A stretch of DNA of 64,000 nt from Chryseobacterium sp. SSA4.19 (GTDB taxonomy: Bacteria > Bacteroidota > Bacteroidia > Flavobacteriales > Weeksellaceae). Positions 18,486-28,031 of this stretch are shown in pieces. The DNA is taken from NCBI RefSeq assembly GCF_022601875.1, contig NZ_JAKVIP010000020.1, positions 1-64,000 of the forward strand. The letters run 5' to 3'. A program made the translations under genes and the position numbers. The notes under the pieces were generated by a model. That model saw only the letters and a program-made list of their open reading frames with translations, searched no databases and had not been told where the DNA came from. The stretch's first letter is position 1, and each line of letters starts with the position of its first letter.

Positions 18486-18526
18486 TTCTCGATACTGTTT
18501 TTTCAAAACCTACTCGAAGTAACTAC
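18486..18526. repeat. Intergenic palindromic repeat, copy B
   Basis: Begins TTCTCGATACTG and continues to CCTACTCGAAGTAAC. It is in the same orientation as copy A, about 420 bp apart. The pair could mediate deletion of the sequence between. Confidence 0.8.
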
Positions 18527-18839
18527 GCTTAAACGACAGTGTTTTCATTTAGGACAATTATTGGATTGGCTTTTTTCTGTAGAAGTTTCCCATCCGTCAA
18601 TCCGAGTAATTTTCTGTAGTGCAGCGGAAGAAAATGGTATTGAGAATCTAAACCTGAAACTCTATCTAAGTCAAGCGAAAATAAATGTAAAGAACAACAA
18701 TAACAGAAAAACCTTGAATAATAATCAGTTATCAAAAGTAGTAGTTTTACTACAATTTATCGAATAGTGTAGAATTAATAGTAATAAACCACAAGATTTA
18801 GCTACTTTTAAGATAAGAATTACACCAAACATCAATGAT

Positions 18840-20702
18840 ATGAGAAATTCTACAACCAATGCGGATAAAATTGCTGAAAGCCATGTTTCCGGGATACAGC
18901 GTGTGATACAGCTCGATATCGTCATCGACGGTAAAATCATCCGGCACTTCAAAAATTTTCAATTAAAGCAGAGTGTCAGAAAACACCATCATTTTGAACT
19001 CACGCTGGCTCATGATTCATTGGATGAAGTACAAAGCCATGAGCTTCAGGAGGCACACCGCTTTTTAGGGAAACGGCTCACGGTCGTTTTTAAATATAAG
19101 GATTTAGCCGGCGAAAGCCCTGAACGGACTTTTGTGGGGGTGATTACAAAAGTAGCGTACAGCCAGGAAAAAATGAGTCTTGGAAATGTTATTTTAAAAG
19201 GGTTCAGCCCGACCGTTCTTATGGATTCCGCGCCTCATACGCAAAGCTTCGGCGGAGATCAGGCGGTGAATACGTCGATTATTGCCGAAAGAATCATTAA
19301 GGAGACCATCGATTCAGGTAAATTTGATTATACCATTGATACACAGAATAAAAGCTACATCAATTACAGCGCCCAGTATAAAGAAACGCATTACAATTAT
19401 TTATCGAGACTGGCAGAAGCGTATGGCGAGCAGTTTTTTTATGACGGTGAAGTCCTTCATTTCGGAAAGCTGCCTCAAAATGATAAAGCCGTAAAGCTGA
19501 TGTACGGGAGTAATGTGACGGATGTGTGTGTAGAGTTAAAAGCAGTCCATACCAGGCCGGAATTTTTCGGATATAACAGCAGTGAGCATGCGAAACTGCA
19601 GAGTTCAAAAGCCGAGATCAAACATGTAGGACAGCTGGCGGACAAAGCCTATCAGATCAACCAGGATATTTATAAAACCCAGGCACTGATTTCTTCTCCT
19701 ATTAATGCCAACCTGCCGATCGATCTGGATGACTCCCAGAAAAGTGCGGGGGGCAGTGCTGCTGTTGAAGTGTTTACAGTTTCCGGAGCAACATCGGTTC
19801 CGTTTTTATATCCCGGCTGTGCTGCGGATATTGAAATGAGAAAACCGGGCAGCAACCGGACGTCTTATTTTACAAAGCTCATGATCACCGAGGTGACTCA
19901 CGAAGTCAATACCCGCGGATTTTACACCGGATCATTTGAAGGCATTGCTGAAGGGACAGGGTTTTTACCAAAAGCGGAATTTACTGTTCCTTCTGCCGAA
20001 CCCCAGATTGCGACGGTTGTTTCCAATACGGATCCTTTGAACCAGGGACGTATTCAGGTGAGATTTGACTGGCAGGTGAACAGCACGACCCATTTTATCC
20101 GGATGATGAGTCCCGATGCGGGAGGTACCGGTGCCATTACCCAAAACAGGGGCTTCGTAGCCATCCCCGAAGTGGGAGACCAGGTGATGGTCGGTTTTGA
20201 ATATCACCATCCCGATTTTCCGTTTGCCATGGGTGGCATGTTTCACGGGCAGGTAGGCCTTGGAGGAGGGGTGAATAATCACATGCGTTCCATCCAGACC
20301 AAAAGCGGGATACAGGTTCTGATGAATGATGATGAGAAGAGCGTTACGATCCTGGATCCCAGCGGCAATACCTATTTTATGGATGGAAACGGGAATATCA
20401 CCGTAACAGCCCCTAAAAATATGACATTCAATGCGGGAGAAAATCTTACTATCAATGTAGGAACAGATATGAAAACCAATGTCGGGAATGATCATACTCT
20501 ATCCATTCAGAAGAACCATCAGTTTTCATCGCTTAACTACAGGCAGACCGTGAACGAAAATAAAACAGTGAATGTCACCGGTGACCTGAACGAAACCACC
20601 TCTACCACCACCCATCTGGCAAAAAACGGAGATATCTTGTTGCAGAGCTCGGGAGTGGCCAAGATGTTAGGGAAGATTGATGCCAAAGTGAATAAGGGAT
20701 GA
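18840..20702 (+). CDS. vgrG: Type VI secretion spike protein VgrG
   Basis: A 620-aa spike protein of the Bacteroidetes type VI secretion system (subtype iii). Residues about 1-390 form the gp27-like hub: DFKNFQLKQS-type strands, then HYNYLSRLAEAYGEQFFYDG near 180-200. About 395-480 form the gp5-like OB domain with DPLNQGRIQVRFDWQ and HFIRMMSPDAGG. Residues 500-620 are the repetitive beta-helix needle (TVTAPKNMTFNAGENLTINV). It heads a cargo cassette whose next five genes follow closely. No structural T6SS genes are in the window, so this looks like an orphan VgrG island that serves an apparatus encoded elsewhere. Confidence 0.95.
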   Translation: MRNSTTNADKIAESHVSGIQRVIQLDIVIDGKIIRHFKNFQLKQSVRKHHHFELTLAHDSLDEVQSHELQEAHRFLGKRLTVVFKYKDLAGESPERTFVGVITKVAYSQEKMSLGNVILKGFSPTVLMDSAPHTQSFGGDQAVNTSIIAERIIKETIDSGKFDYTIDTQNKSYINYSAQYKETHYNYLSRLAEAYGEQFFYDGEVLHFGKLPQNDKAVKLMYGSNVTDVCVELKAVHTRPEFFGYNSSEHAKLQSSKAEIKHVGQLADKAYQINQDIYKTQALISSPINANLPIDLDDSQKSAGGSAAVEVFTVSGATSVPFLYPGCAADIEMRKPGSNRTSYFTKLMITEVTHEVNTRGFYTGSFEGIAEGTGFLPKAEFTVPSAEPQIATVVSNTDPLNQGRIQVRFDWQVNSTTHFIRMMSPDAGGTGAITQNRGFVAIPEVGDQVMVGFEYHHPDFPFAMGGMFHGQVGLGGGVNNHMRSIQTKSGIQVLMNDDEKSVTILDPSGNTYFMDGNGNITVTAPKNMTFNAGENLTINVGTDMKTNVGNDHTLSIQKNHQFSSLNYRQTVNENKTVNVTGDLNETTSTTTHLAKNGDILLQSSGVAKMLGKIDAKVNKG

Positions 20703-20773
20703 AATTAAATACAGTACCCTTTACAGTGGTTTTCTTCTTTAAGAGATTATCGTAGAAGGAAAAATTACACATA

Positions 20774-21865
20774 ATGAACTACATGCTAAAATATTTCTTT
20801 TGCCTTTTATTTTTTACACAGATTTCGTGTCAGGAAAAGAATGCCCATCAAAAAACAAAAGTAATGACAAAATATGAATGGACAGAAGGTACTTCTGCGT
20901 CTTTGGGGTATCCCATGGAAGTGTATAAAGGGGGAATGGAATATGAAGGCGACGGCTGGGTCGGTTTAAGTTTTGGGATTGTACCCGGAACGAAAGGCTG
21001 GGGATCTGTGAATAACGGGATGGACAGCGGCCTTAAAGGCTTGCCCACCCGATTAGATTTTGTCTGGATGTCTTACATGGAAAACCAATTCTACCAAATA
21101 GATACCGATATAGATACCAACAAGATAAGGGAATATTTTACCAAAGGATATGATAGTAAAGGGGCAAGCGGAAAAATACAACACTTAAATTACAATGTGA
21201 TTTGTGTTGGCATGGCACCTGGCGGGGTTGTGGTGGTTTGGGTATCGGGAGTCGGCTGGCAAAAAGAAATAGGAAGATACCAGGGGAAGAAAGTGACCAT
21301 CCCGGAATCGGAAATAGCTACATTGGATAGTCATGAAAACCGTTTTTGGAGGAAGGATTATTTGGATATGGTACGTACCGGTGATAGAATTGTTCCTAAA
21401 AAAGTACAGGAAGAAAACAAAGGAAAGCCTATACCGTTTGGAATTTGGGATGTTTATAGAACAAGATTTTCCTGGAAACCTGTATTTGAACTTCCAGTGG
21501 GAGCAAAACTCCATCCATCAACAATGGTGGGTATTGATTTTATAAATGGTGAGCGCGAGAAATTTGACGGATTAAAAACGCCATTATCAGATTATGATAA
21601 ACGGGCCATTCCAACGTCTGTCTCTATGTCAATTTTAGACAAAGATAATCATAGATATGGAGCTTCCTGTGAAATAAATGAAAAGTCAAGCTTTGAAGCT
21701 TTCAACAAAGTTTTTGGGGATGATCCTGAAAGTACTAAAGCAGAACTTGTCGTCTATGTGAATGAAGCTTTCAGTTTTTTTACCATTAAATTAAAAGGTG
21801 AAAATGGGAAAGAGGTATTCATTAAGACTGATAGTGTAGAAATGTTTAAATCAAAGAAGAAATAA
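20774..21865 (+). CDS. DUF2931 family lipoprotein (candidate immunity)
   Basis: A 363-aa lipoprotein. The signal peptide ends in a lipobox QISC with Cys19; an internal ATG at codon 4 is also possible. DUF2931 features include YEWTEGTSASLGYPMEVYKG near 38-57, LPTRLDFVWMSYMENQFYQI near 93-112, and GMAPGGVVVVWVSG near 148. The family has no proven function. It sits between vgrG and the DUF2235 effector (22 bp to the next gene), and a membrane-anchored periplasmic protein here would suit an immunity role against the lipase effector. That is inference from context. Confidence 0.8.
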   Translation: MNYMLKYFFCLLFFTQISCQEKNAHQKTKVMTKYEWTEGTSASLGYPMEVYKGGMEYEGDGWVGLSFGIVPGTKGWGSVNNGMDSGLKGLPTRLDFVWMSYMENQFYQIDTDIDTNKIREYFTKGYDSKGASGKIQHLNYNVICVGMAPGGVVVVWVSGVGWQKEIGRYQGKKVTIPESEIATLDSHENRFWRKDYLDMVRTGDRIVPKKVQEENKGKPIPFGIWDVYRTRFSWKPVFELPVGAKLHPSTMVGIDFINGEREKFDGLKTPLSDYDKRAIPTSVSMSILDKDNHRYGASCEINEKSSFEAFNKVFGDDPESTKAELVVYVNEAFSFFTIKLKGENGKEVFIKTDSVEMFKSKKK

Positions 21866-21886
21866 TTAAATATTAATTATGTTAAT

Positions 21887-23767
21887 ATGGGAAAAACATT
21901 TGTTTATAACACGGGCAATGCTATATCTCCAATTGATCAACTACATCTGGAAGTAGGTGTTTTCTTTGATGGCACTTTGAATAACCTTAAAAATACTGAG
22001 CTTAGGCAAAAGTATAAAGACGGGAAGAATAAAATAGAAAGCACGGATTCTGATGAAGAGGTTTTGCAAAAAGAAAAAGCGATATCCAGTACTACCGAGC
22101 AACAGGAAAGCGAATATGAAAAATTAAAGACTAAAAAACATCCAGGGTCAGGCTCTGAATATGAACAGTATCTAAAAGCCATCCATAGAACCAGTATAGA
22201 CAAAAGAGGGGTTGATAATAGTTTTAGTAATGATTTTACAAATGTGGCCAGACTGTATACATGCTGTGAACAAAATGACTACGCAATCTACGTGGAAGGG
22301 ATAGGAACCGTAGATAACCGCAGGGATGTAGATGATGGATTTCAATATGGATCTGGATTTACAGGGGTAAGAGGAAAAGTAAGGCTTGGCTGTGAAAAAT
22401 TGGCAGACCGGATAAAAAATAGTATTACAAAAGGTTCAAATTCAGATAAACAGTTAAAAAAAATCTCCATCGATACCTTTGGATTCAGCAGGGGAGCAGC
22501 GGCAGCCCGAAATTTTTCCTACGAAATCAACGGCAATAAAAGAGCTGAAGACATAGAGATAAAAACCGCTAAAAAACTGGTGGGTTACAGGAACAGCAGG
22601 TCTTACGGAAACGATGGTGTTATCCCGGAATATGAAACCGTTTGGATTGATAAAGACAAGACAGAGGTAGATCCGGATTTTCTTGTAGACGGAAAGCTGC
22701 CGAAATATGGTTTTCTCGGCTATTATCTGCTCAGTAAAGACATACTGACCCGCGAAGAACTTGATATATTAGAATTGGAAGTTCGTTTTATAGGGGTTTA
22801 TGATACCGTTTCGTCCTATGAAGAATTTGGCGATATGGGTGCAGTAGAAAGAGTGGGACTGAAAGGAGCGATTCATTCTGCCATGGGCCCCAGCCATTAT
22901 TTTGGTAATGATGTAGAGCAGCTTCAGCTAAAAAATCCGGGACCGTTTTTGAAGGCTGTGCATTTTACGGCACTGGACGAGCACCGTGAAAATTTTTCTC
23001 TTACCAGATTCCCGGGCAGCCTGGAAAAAGAGTTTCCGGGTGTACACTGTGATATCGGGGGAGCTTATGAAAATGGAATGGAAACAGTGGATGAAATTGA
23101 GACTTCCAACCACAAGCCTTTGTGGTTTCTGAATGACAGAAGGCAACATTTAATTGATGAGCATTGGTTTACAGACGAACAAATAGAGATAAACAATAAA
23201 ATCTGGAGTGCTCTTACCTTTGGTACTGTTTACCGTAAAATTACCGGCAAACGTTTTTTAAGAAAAGAGTACAGCTATATCCCGCTTCATTTTATGGGAG
23301 AACATGGAAATCGATATTTTGATCATCAATTAATGAATAAGAATATTTTGGAAATATCTTATTCTATAGAGCACGATACATATTTACCATCAGCTAAAAA
23401 TTATCTATACCATTATGTTTTTGAAAATGGAGAAAGATGGAATTTCAAAACAGATGAACAGGTAAAACTGGAAAGAGAATTAAAAGAAGCAGAACGTCTA
23501 AAAGAGGAAATACCTGCTGCTGTGATTGATCATGTTTACGTAAAACCTCCCCTGGAAGTCCCCGTTCTGCTCCCAGGATCAGAGCAGAATAGAGGAGATA
23601 AAAACGGCAATGAGATGAAAACGGTTGACCTTGAAGAGGTCACCGTAACAGGGTATTCTGAACAAACGTTATTGAGAATCTTAAGAAACAGGTATTTACA
23701 CTGGTCAGCAAACAGGGATTGGTTGGGTATGGACCCTAATAGTGATTATAAACGACGGGTATATTAG
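21887..23767 (+). CDS. DUF2235 (Tle-type) T6SS lipase effector
   Basis: A 626-aa alpha/beta-hydrolase of the DUF2235 family, which includes T6SS phospholipase effectors that attack membranes of competing cells. Key motifs are FFDGTLNN near 25-32, FGFSRGAAAARNF near 197-210 with the nucleophile serine in G-F-S-R-G, VYDTVSSYE near 304 and HCDIGGAYE near 387 supplying acid and His candidates. No N-terminal signal peptide is present, as expected for T6SS cargo. The C-terminal tail is charged and ends with EEVTVTGY, a motif seen in other Bacteroidetes secreted proteins. It is probably delivered by the VgrG upstream. Confidence 0.88.
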   Translation: MGKTFVYNTGNAISPIDQLHLEVGVFFDGTLNNLKNTELRQKYKDGKNKIESTDSDEEVLQKEKAISSTTEQQESEYEKLKTKKHPGSGSEYEQYLKAIHRTSIDKRGVDNSFSNDFTNVARLYTCCEQNDYAIYVEGIGTVDNRRDVDDGFQYGSGFTGVRGKVRLGCEKLADRIKNSITKGSNSDKQLKKISIDTFGFSRGAAAARNFSYEINGNKRAEDIEIKTAKKLVGYRNSRSYGNDGVIPEYETVWIDKDKTEVDPDFLVDGKLPKYGFLGYYLLSKDILTREELDILELEVRFIGVYDTVSSYEEFGDMGAVERVGLKGAIHSAMGPSHYFGNDVEQLQLKNPGPFLKAVHFTALDEHRENFSLTRFPGSLEKEFPGVHCDIGGAYENGMETVDEIETSNHKPLWFLNDRRQHLIDEHWFTDEQIEINNKIWSALTFGTVYRKITGKRFLRKEYSYIPLHFMGEHGNRYFDHQLMNKNILEISYSIEHDTYLPSAKNYLYHYVFENGERWNFKTDEQVKLERELKEAERLKEEIPAAVIDHVYVKPPLEVPVLLPGSEQNRGDKNGNEMKTVDLEEVTVTGYSEQTLLRILRNRYLHWSANRDWLGMDPNSDYKRRVY

Positions 23768-23776
23768 CAAAGGTTA

Positions 23777-24475
23777 ATGGGGATTTTACAGAACTTACAT
23801 CAGAAAGTATACCGATTGGAAACAATGGTTACGGAGCAGAAAGATTTGTTTTATCTGACGGAGAAAAAATATGTAAGAAATGTGGAAGTTTATTATTTGG
23901 GTAAGACTGACAAAATTGATCATTTCCAGGTTTTGGTCGTTGAATTTGATTTTTCTGATGACGACAATGCTGAAGGAATACTTATAAAAGAGATCAGTTA
24001 TTTATTTGATGAGCTGGAAATTTTTGTTGATGAGGAAGGAAATATTCTTAAAATTGGAAATTTAGATTTTCTAAAACGCAGATGGATTATCATATCAGGC
24101 AAACTTTCATTGAGCCACAAGGGTGAAACAATAGATAATTATCTTGCTCAAATAAGTGAGTTACTGGAGAATGAGCAGGAGCTGATTGATTTTTTATCTG
24201 GCTATAAAATGTTTGGATTATTGTTTAACGGGTTATTAAACTCATTTCAAAATAAGACAAGCAGGGTTTCTTCAGAAGGATTGACAGAAATTTTGAAGGT
24301 CAAAATTGAGAGCGATACAACGATGATATCAATTTCCGCAGATAACATTGAAGATACCGGCATCAAAGATTTTAGCGGAATATTACAATACAGAAATGAT
24401 CGGTATGAAGAAGGTTTTATTCAAGTTAAAAAACACAATTACCATTTAAAACATTCATTACTATGGATAGGTTAA
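23777..24475 (+). CDS. Hypothetical protein of the T6SS cassette
   Basis: A 232-aa acidic protein without signal peptide or membrane segment. It starts MGILQNLHQKVYRLETMVTE, which suggests a short coiled coil, and includes YLTEKKYVRNVEVYYLGK and LISYLFDELEIFVDEEG-like acidic stretches. No family is recognised. It lies 10 nt after the lipase effector and overlaps the PAAR-like effector start by 13 nt. That placement fits an adaptor or chaperone that loads an effector onto the spike, or a cytoplasmic immunity factor, but nothing in the sequence decides between them. Confidence 0.7.
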   Translation: MGILQNLHQKVYRLETMVTEQKDLFYLTEKKYVRNVEVYYLGKTDKIDHFQVLVVEFDFSDDDNAEGILIKEISYLFDELEIFVDEEGNILKIGNLDFLKRRWIIISGKLSLSHKGETIDNYLAQISELLENEQELIDFLSGYKMFGLLFNGLLNSFQNKTSRVSSEGLTEILKVKIESDTTMISISADNIEDTGIKDFSGILQYRNDRYEEGFIQVKKHNYHLKHSLLWIG

Positions 24476-26043
24476 ATAATGCAGCGCCCGGTTCCGTGCC
24501 GAATAACGATAAAAAGTCAAACGAATTTACTGAAAAATCTACGGGAACGGATAGCAGCAAAGATCTTAAATCTGAAAACAGCAGTAAAATGGAGGAAAAA
24601 CGTGCTGATAGACAGAAGGAAGATAATAAATCAGACGATTTACTATTGGCCATAGATGGCGCAAAAATAAAGTTCAATGCCCATCCCGGAGAATTTAAAG
24701 TGATGAATGATGTCCCGACAACGCAAGGCAAACTCACCGGGACAATAGTGGAAAAACAGATTCCCAATTTTACATTTAATGATGGTTTCAAAATGATCTC
24801 CCTTACAGAATGGCAGGACTTTGGGACGGCCCAGGTACAGGACCATTATGTACTGTTAAAAAAATCCAGGCTCCCGGGAGTGGGTAAAATGCCGGGAAAT
24901 ATTCCGCCGGAAACAGGAAATATCGAATTTGTGGATTCCGGACAGATTAATCAGCCGGAAAGTATTGACACCGTGGGTGCACCGGTGCCTGAAAAGAAAG
25001 AGGACCGTTGCCCGGAATGTTCAAAGGAAATTACGGTTGAACAGATCAAAGACACCATTGGCGCTAAAACATTAAGCCAGAAACAAAACAGTACCATCAA
25101 CTCTTTTTTGCCCTATTTAAATAAATACAGAAAAGATTTCGGGCTGGATACCTGTCTAAGGAAAGCACATTTTATAGCTCAGATTGCTTTAGAATCAGCC
25201 AGTTTTTCTACTTTCGAAGAAGGTGAGGAATGGTCTTCAACAATTTCTCTTGGAGTGTTCAGTTCTTCGGCTATCCAGATTGATGCTACGATTGTTGAGT
25301 CTTTAAAAGATCATCTGACGTCAATCTTTAAAATAACTGACAGTAAAGGAAAGGAACTGTCGAAATCCAATGAGGAGCTGAAAACAATTCTTCTCAGTGA
25401 AAAACCTTCTGTTGTTGATGGTGAGTTATACGCCAAGTATAAAGGGGTTAAAGATGCGAAAGATGCAAAAAAGAGGAATAATAAAGTTCTGAAACAGGTT
25501 CTGAATGCTGATAAATCTTTAAACTATAAGATAGAACTAAAACCGCACACGTTCTTCGGGGTGCCTCTACTATCAAGAGCTTACGCTCCGTATCCCGGCG
25601 ATACAAGAGGGCTGGGCAATGGAAAAGAACTTACCAGGGATGGATGGAAATTTAAGGGCAGGGGATTAAAACAGGTTACGGGAAGAGCAAACTATGTGAC
25701 ATTCTCTAAGTATAGAAACAAAAATACATTTCCGGAAGATACTACCGGTTCAATTGATTTTACTGAGGAAAAACCAGGAGAAGATCTAAAAGGGAATTAT
25801 TTGAAATTATCAGAAAATGCAATGTACGCCACACAGTCTGCTATCTGGTTCTGGAATGAAGGAACAAAATATAACAAAAAAACAGCAAAAGATCATGCCG
25901 ATGCCGATGATGTAGATTCTGTTTCAAAGGCTGTCAATAGATATGACAGTAAAGCGTTGCCAAAAAGAAAAGCAAATTATGAGAGAGCAAAAGTTGCTTT
26001 TAAAATTGAAGAACATTATAAATCTTTAAAAATAAAAAAATGA
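24463..26043 (+). CDS. PAAR-like (DUF4280) – GH19 lysozyme-like T6SS effector
   Basis: A 526-aa two-part protein. Residues 1-55 are charged and disordered. About 60-150 match the PAAR-like DUF4280 pattern (KFNAHPGEFKVMNDVPTTQG then FTFNDGFKMISLTEWQDFG), the tip that caps VgrG. A linker with CPECSKE follows (near 186). About 205-520 resemble the GH19 chitinase/lysozyme fold: FIAQIALESASF near 236-247 with the candidate catalytic Glu, FKGRGLKQVTGRANY near 396-411, and SAIWFWN near 459. So it should cleave peptidoglycan in a rival periplasm. It overlaps its neighbours by 13 nt and 4 nt. Confidence 0.85.
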   Translation: MDRLNNAAPGSVPNNDKKSNEFTEKSTGTDSSKDLKSENSSKMEEKRADRQKEDNKSDDLLLAIDGAKIKFNAHPGEFKVMNDVPTTQGKLTGTIVEKQIPNFTFNDGFKMISLTEWQDFGTAQVQDHYVLLKKSRLPGVGKMPGNIPPETGNIEFVDSGQINQPESIDTVGAPVPEKKEDRCPECSKEITVEQIKDTIGAKTLSQKQNSTINSFLPYLNKYRKDFGLDTCLRKAHFIAQIALESASFSTFEEGEEWSSTISLGVFSSSAIQIDATIVESLKDHLTSIFKITDSKGKELSKSNEELKTILLSEKPSVVDGELYAKYKGVKDAKDAKKRNNKVLKQVLNADKSLNYKIELKPHTFFGVPLLSRAYAPYPGDTRGLGNGKELTRDGWKFKGRGLKQVTGRANYVTFSKYRNKNTFPEDTTGSIDFTEEKPGEDLKGNYLKLSENAMYATQSAIWFWNEGTKYNKKTAKDHADADDVDSVSKAVNRYDSKALPKRKANYERAKVAFKIEEHYKSLKIKK

Positions 26044-26729
26044 TAAGATTTTTTTCAGGTATATTGTTTTTTCTATTCTCCACTTATATGGTATATGCTC
26101 AGAATGTTTCTGTTTTAAAAGATTCCGTCTGTATCTCAAAGGAGTGTTTTGAATTGCAGGAGTTAAAAATCAATAGCCCAAACACACGGATCTATAAAAA
26201 AATCCAGAAAGATTATGACATTTTTAATGGCTTTTTATTTGACATTCCGGAAAAAAGACTGCAGGCAAAAAAGGATACGCTAAGAAAATTGATCTCGGAA
26301 AATTCCTTAAAAGAATCTCAGTTCGGCTTTGAAAAATACAGGATATTATTTGACAGAAATGGCTTGCTTAATTTATCTGTACGTATAAAGTCTTATGGCT
26401 CTCCCTGGGAAGACATCAGGTACTCTTTATTTGATATCAATGATCATACTGACATAGGGGATAAATTGTTTATCAATAAGAACCTGCTGTTGAAACTCTG
26501 CAATAAAAAGTTATACGATCAGGACCTTGTGAATTTTAAGGTGGACAGCCTGTCTGAATATATTTTAAATACGGATAATAAGAAAAACTTCACGGGTATT
26601 ACTTTTATCATGTATAATACAGAAGAGAGAGAAAGTGGAGGATATAAGATGTATTCTGTGCCTTTTACACGCAGGGAAATTGAAAAATTTATTACGCCGA
26701 AATATAAAGAAACATTATTGAAACATTAA
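26040..26729 (+). CDS. Secreted candidate immunity protein
   Basis: A 229-aa protein with a signal peptide (positively charged MIR, hydrophobic FFSGILFFLFSTYM, cleavage after VYA). The mature part contains SGGYKMYSVPFTRREIEKFI near the end and LNLSVRIKSYGSPWEDIRYS in the middle, a pattern that looks similar to DUF3298-like periplasmic proteins. Its ATG overlaps the stop codon of the GH19 effector (ATGA). Translational coupling to a peptidoglycan-degrading toxin plus periplasmic targeting make it the natural immunity candidate. No experimental family link is known to me. Confidence 0.7.
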   Translation: MIRFFSGILFFLFSTYMVYAQNVSVLKDSVCISKECFELQELKINSPNTRIYKKIQKDYDIFNGFLFDIPEKRLQAKKDTLRKLISENSLKESQFGFEKYRILFDRNGLLNLSVRIKSYGSPWEDIRYSLFDINDHTDIGDKLFINKNLLLKLCNKKLYDQDLVNFKVDSLSEYILNTDNKKNFTGITFIMYNTEERESGGYKMYSVPFTRREIEKFITPKYKETLLKH

Positions 26730-26819
26730 TTGGTAAAGCTTACTGTCTTCCTAACCTAACTTACAAGTTAGACAATTAGATAGAGTCTGTATTCCTTCAG
26801 TATAGGATTTCTAATCTTG

Positions 26820-27583
<764 letters not shown>

Positions 27584-27841
27584 ATGTTTTATGTACTGCT
27601 TCTCATTAACCTCATGACCTTTATCCTCTTTGGAATCGATAAGCGGAAAGCCGTGAGGCACCAACGGAGAATTTCGGAAGCTTCTTTGCTGGCCTGTACC
27701 TTCCTGGGCGGGACCATCGGGGCTATCGCGGGAATGCTGATCTTCAGGCATAAGGTTTCCAAAAAATCTTTCCTTGTGAAATTTGGACTGGTCCTTCTGG
27801 TGCAGGCGGTCGTGATTTATTTGCTGACCGTTATCAGATAA
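27584..27841 (+). CDS. DUF1294 family membrane protein
   Basis: An 85-aa protein with three hydrophobic segments: VLLLINLMTFILFGIDK near 3-19, ACTFLGGTIGAIAGMLIF near 37-54, and FGLVLLVQAVVIYLLTV near 66-83. The signature DKRKA...RRISE...LGGTIGA..GM..FRHK is the DUF1294 pattern. It is an inner membrane protein of unknown function. It stands alone. Confidence 0.88.
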   Translation: MFYVLLLINLMTFILFGIDKRKAVRHQRRISEASLLACTFLGGTIGAIAGMLIFRHKVSKKSFLVKFGLVLLVQAVVIYLLTVIR

Positions 27842-28005
27842 AGGCTCTGTCCAATTCAGGCTTTATAGAAATCTTCATGTTGATGGGTAAAGAATAAGAA
27901 GAGCATCGTAAATTATTTTGAGTCATTTGAGGAGGCAATTTAATTTCCTCATTATGAATTTGTTAATAAATAAAACTTCTTACCGGATATTTCATTTAAT
28001 TTCCC

Positions 28006-28013
28006 TATTTTTG
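28006..28013 (+). promoter_or_regulatory. -7 box (TATTTTTG) of typA
   Basis: Matches TAnnTTTG, with its end 18 nt before the typA ATG. The upstream sequence is A+T-rich; no strict -33 TTTG is evident. Confidence 0.6.
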
Positions 28014-28031
28014 CACCCGTAAAAATCTTTT

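Larger units (their letters stand above)
18039..18839. other. Repeat-rich intergenic stretch
   Basis: About 800 bp of non-coding, mosaic sequence between the XRE remnant and vgrG. It contains two copies of a palindromic intergenic element (18066-18104 and 18486-18526). Between them is an element with AACTTTTAGCGTTAA-like and AAGTTTTGGGATCTTGAAT motifs, which I associate with dispersed intergenic repeats of Chryseobacterium. A 112-aa frame at 18429-18767 spans one of these repeats and is not credible. A weak -7-like box TACTTTTA lies at 18803-18810 before vgrG. Confidence 0.55.

Noticed and set aside
18429..18767. 112-aa reading frame before vgrG
   Set aside because: It lies over dispersed repeat sequence and changes character along its length.
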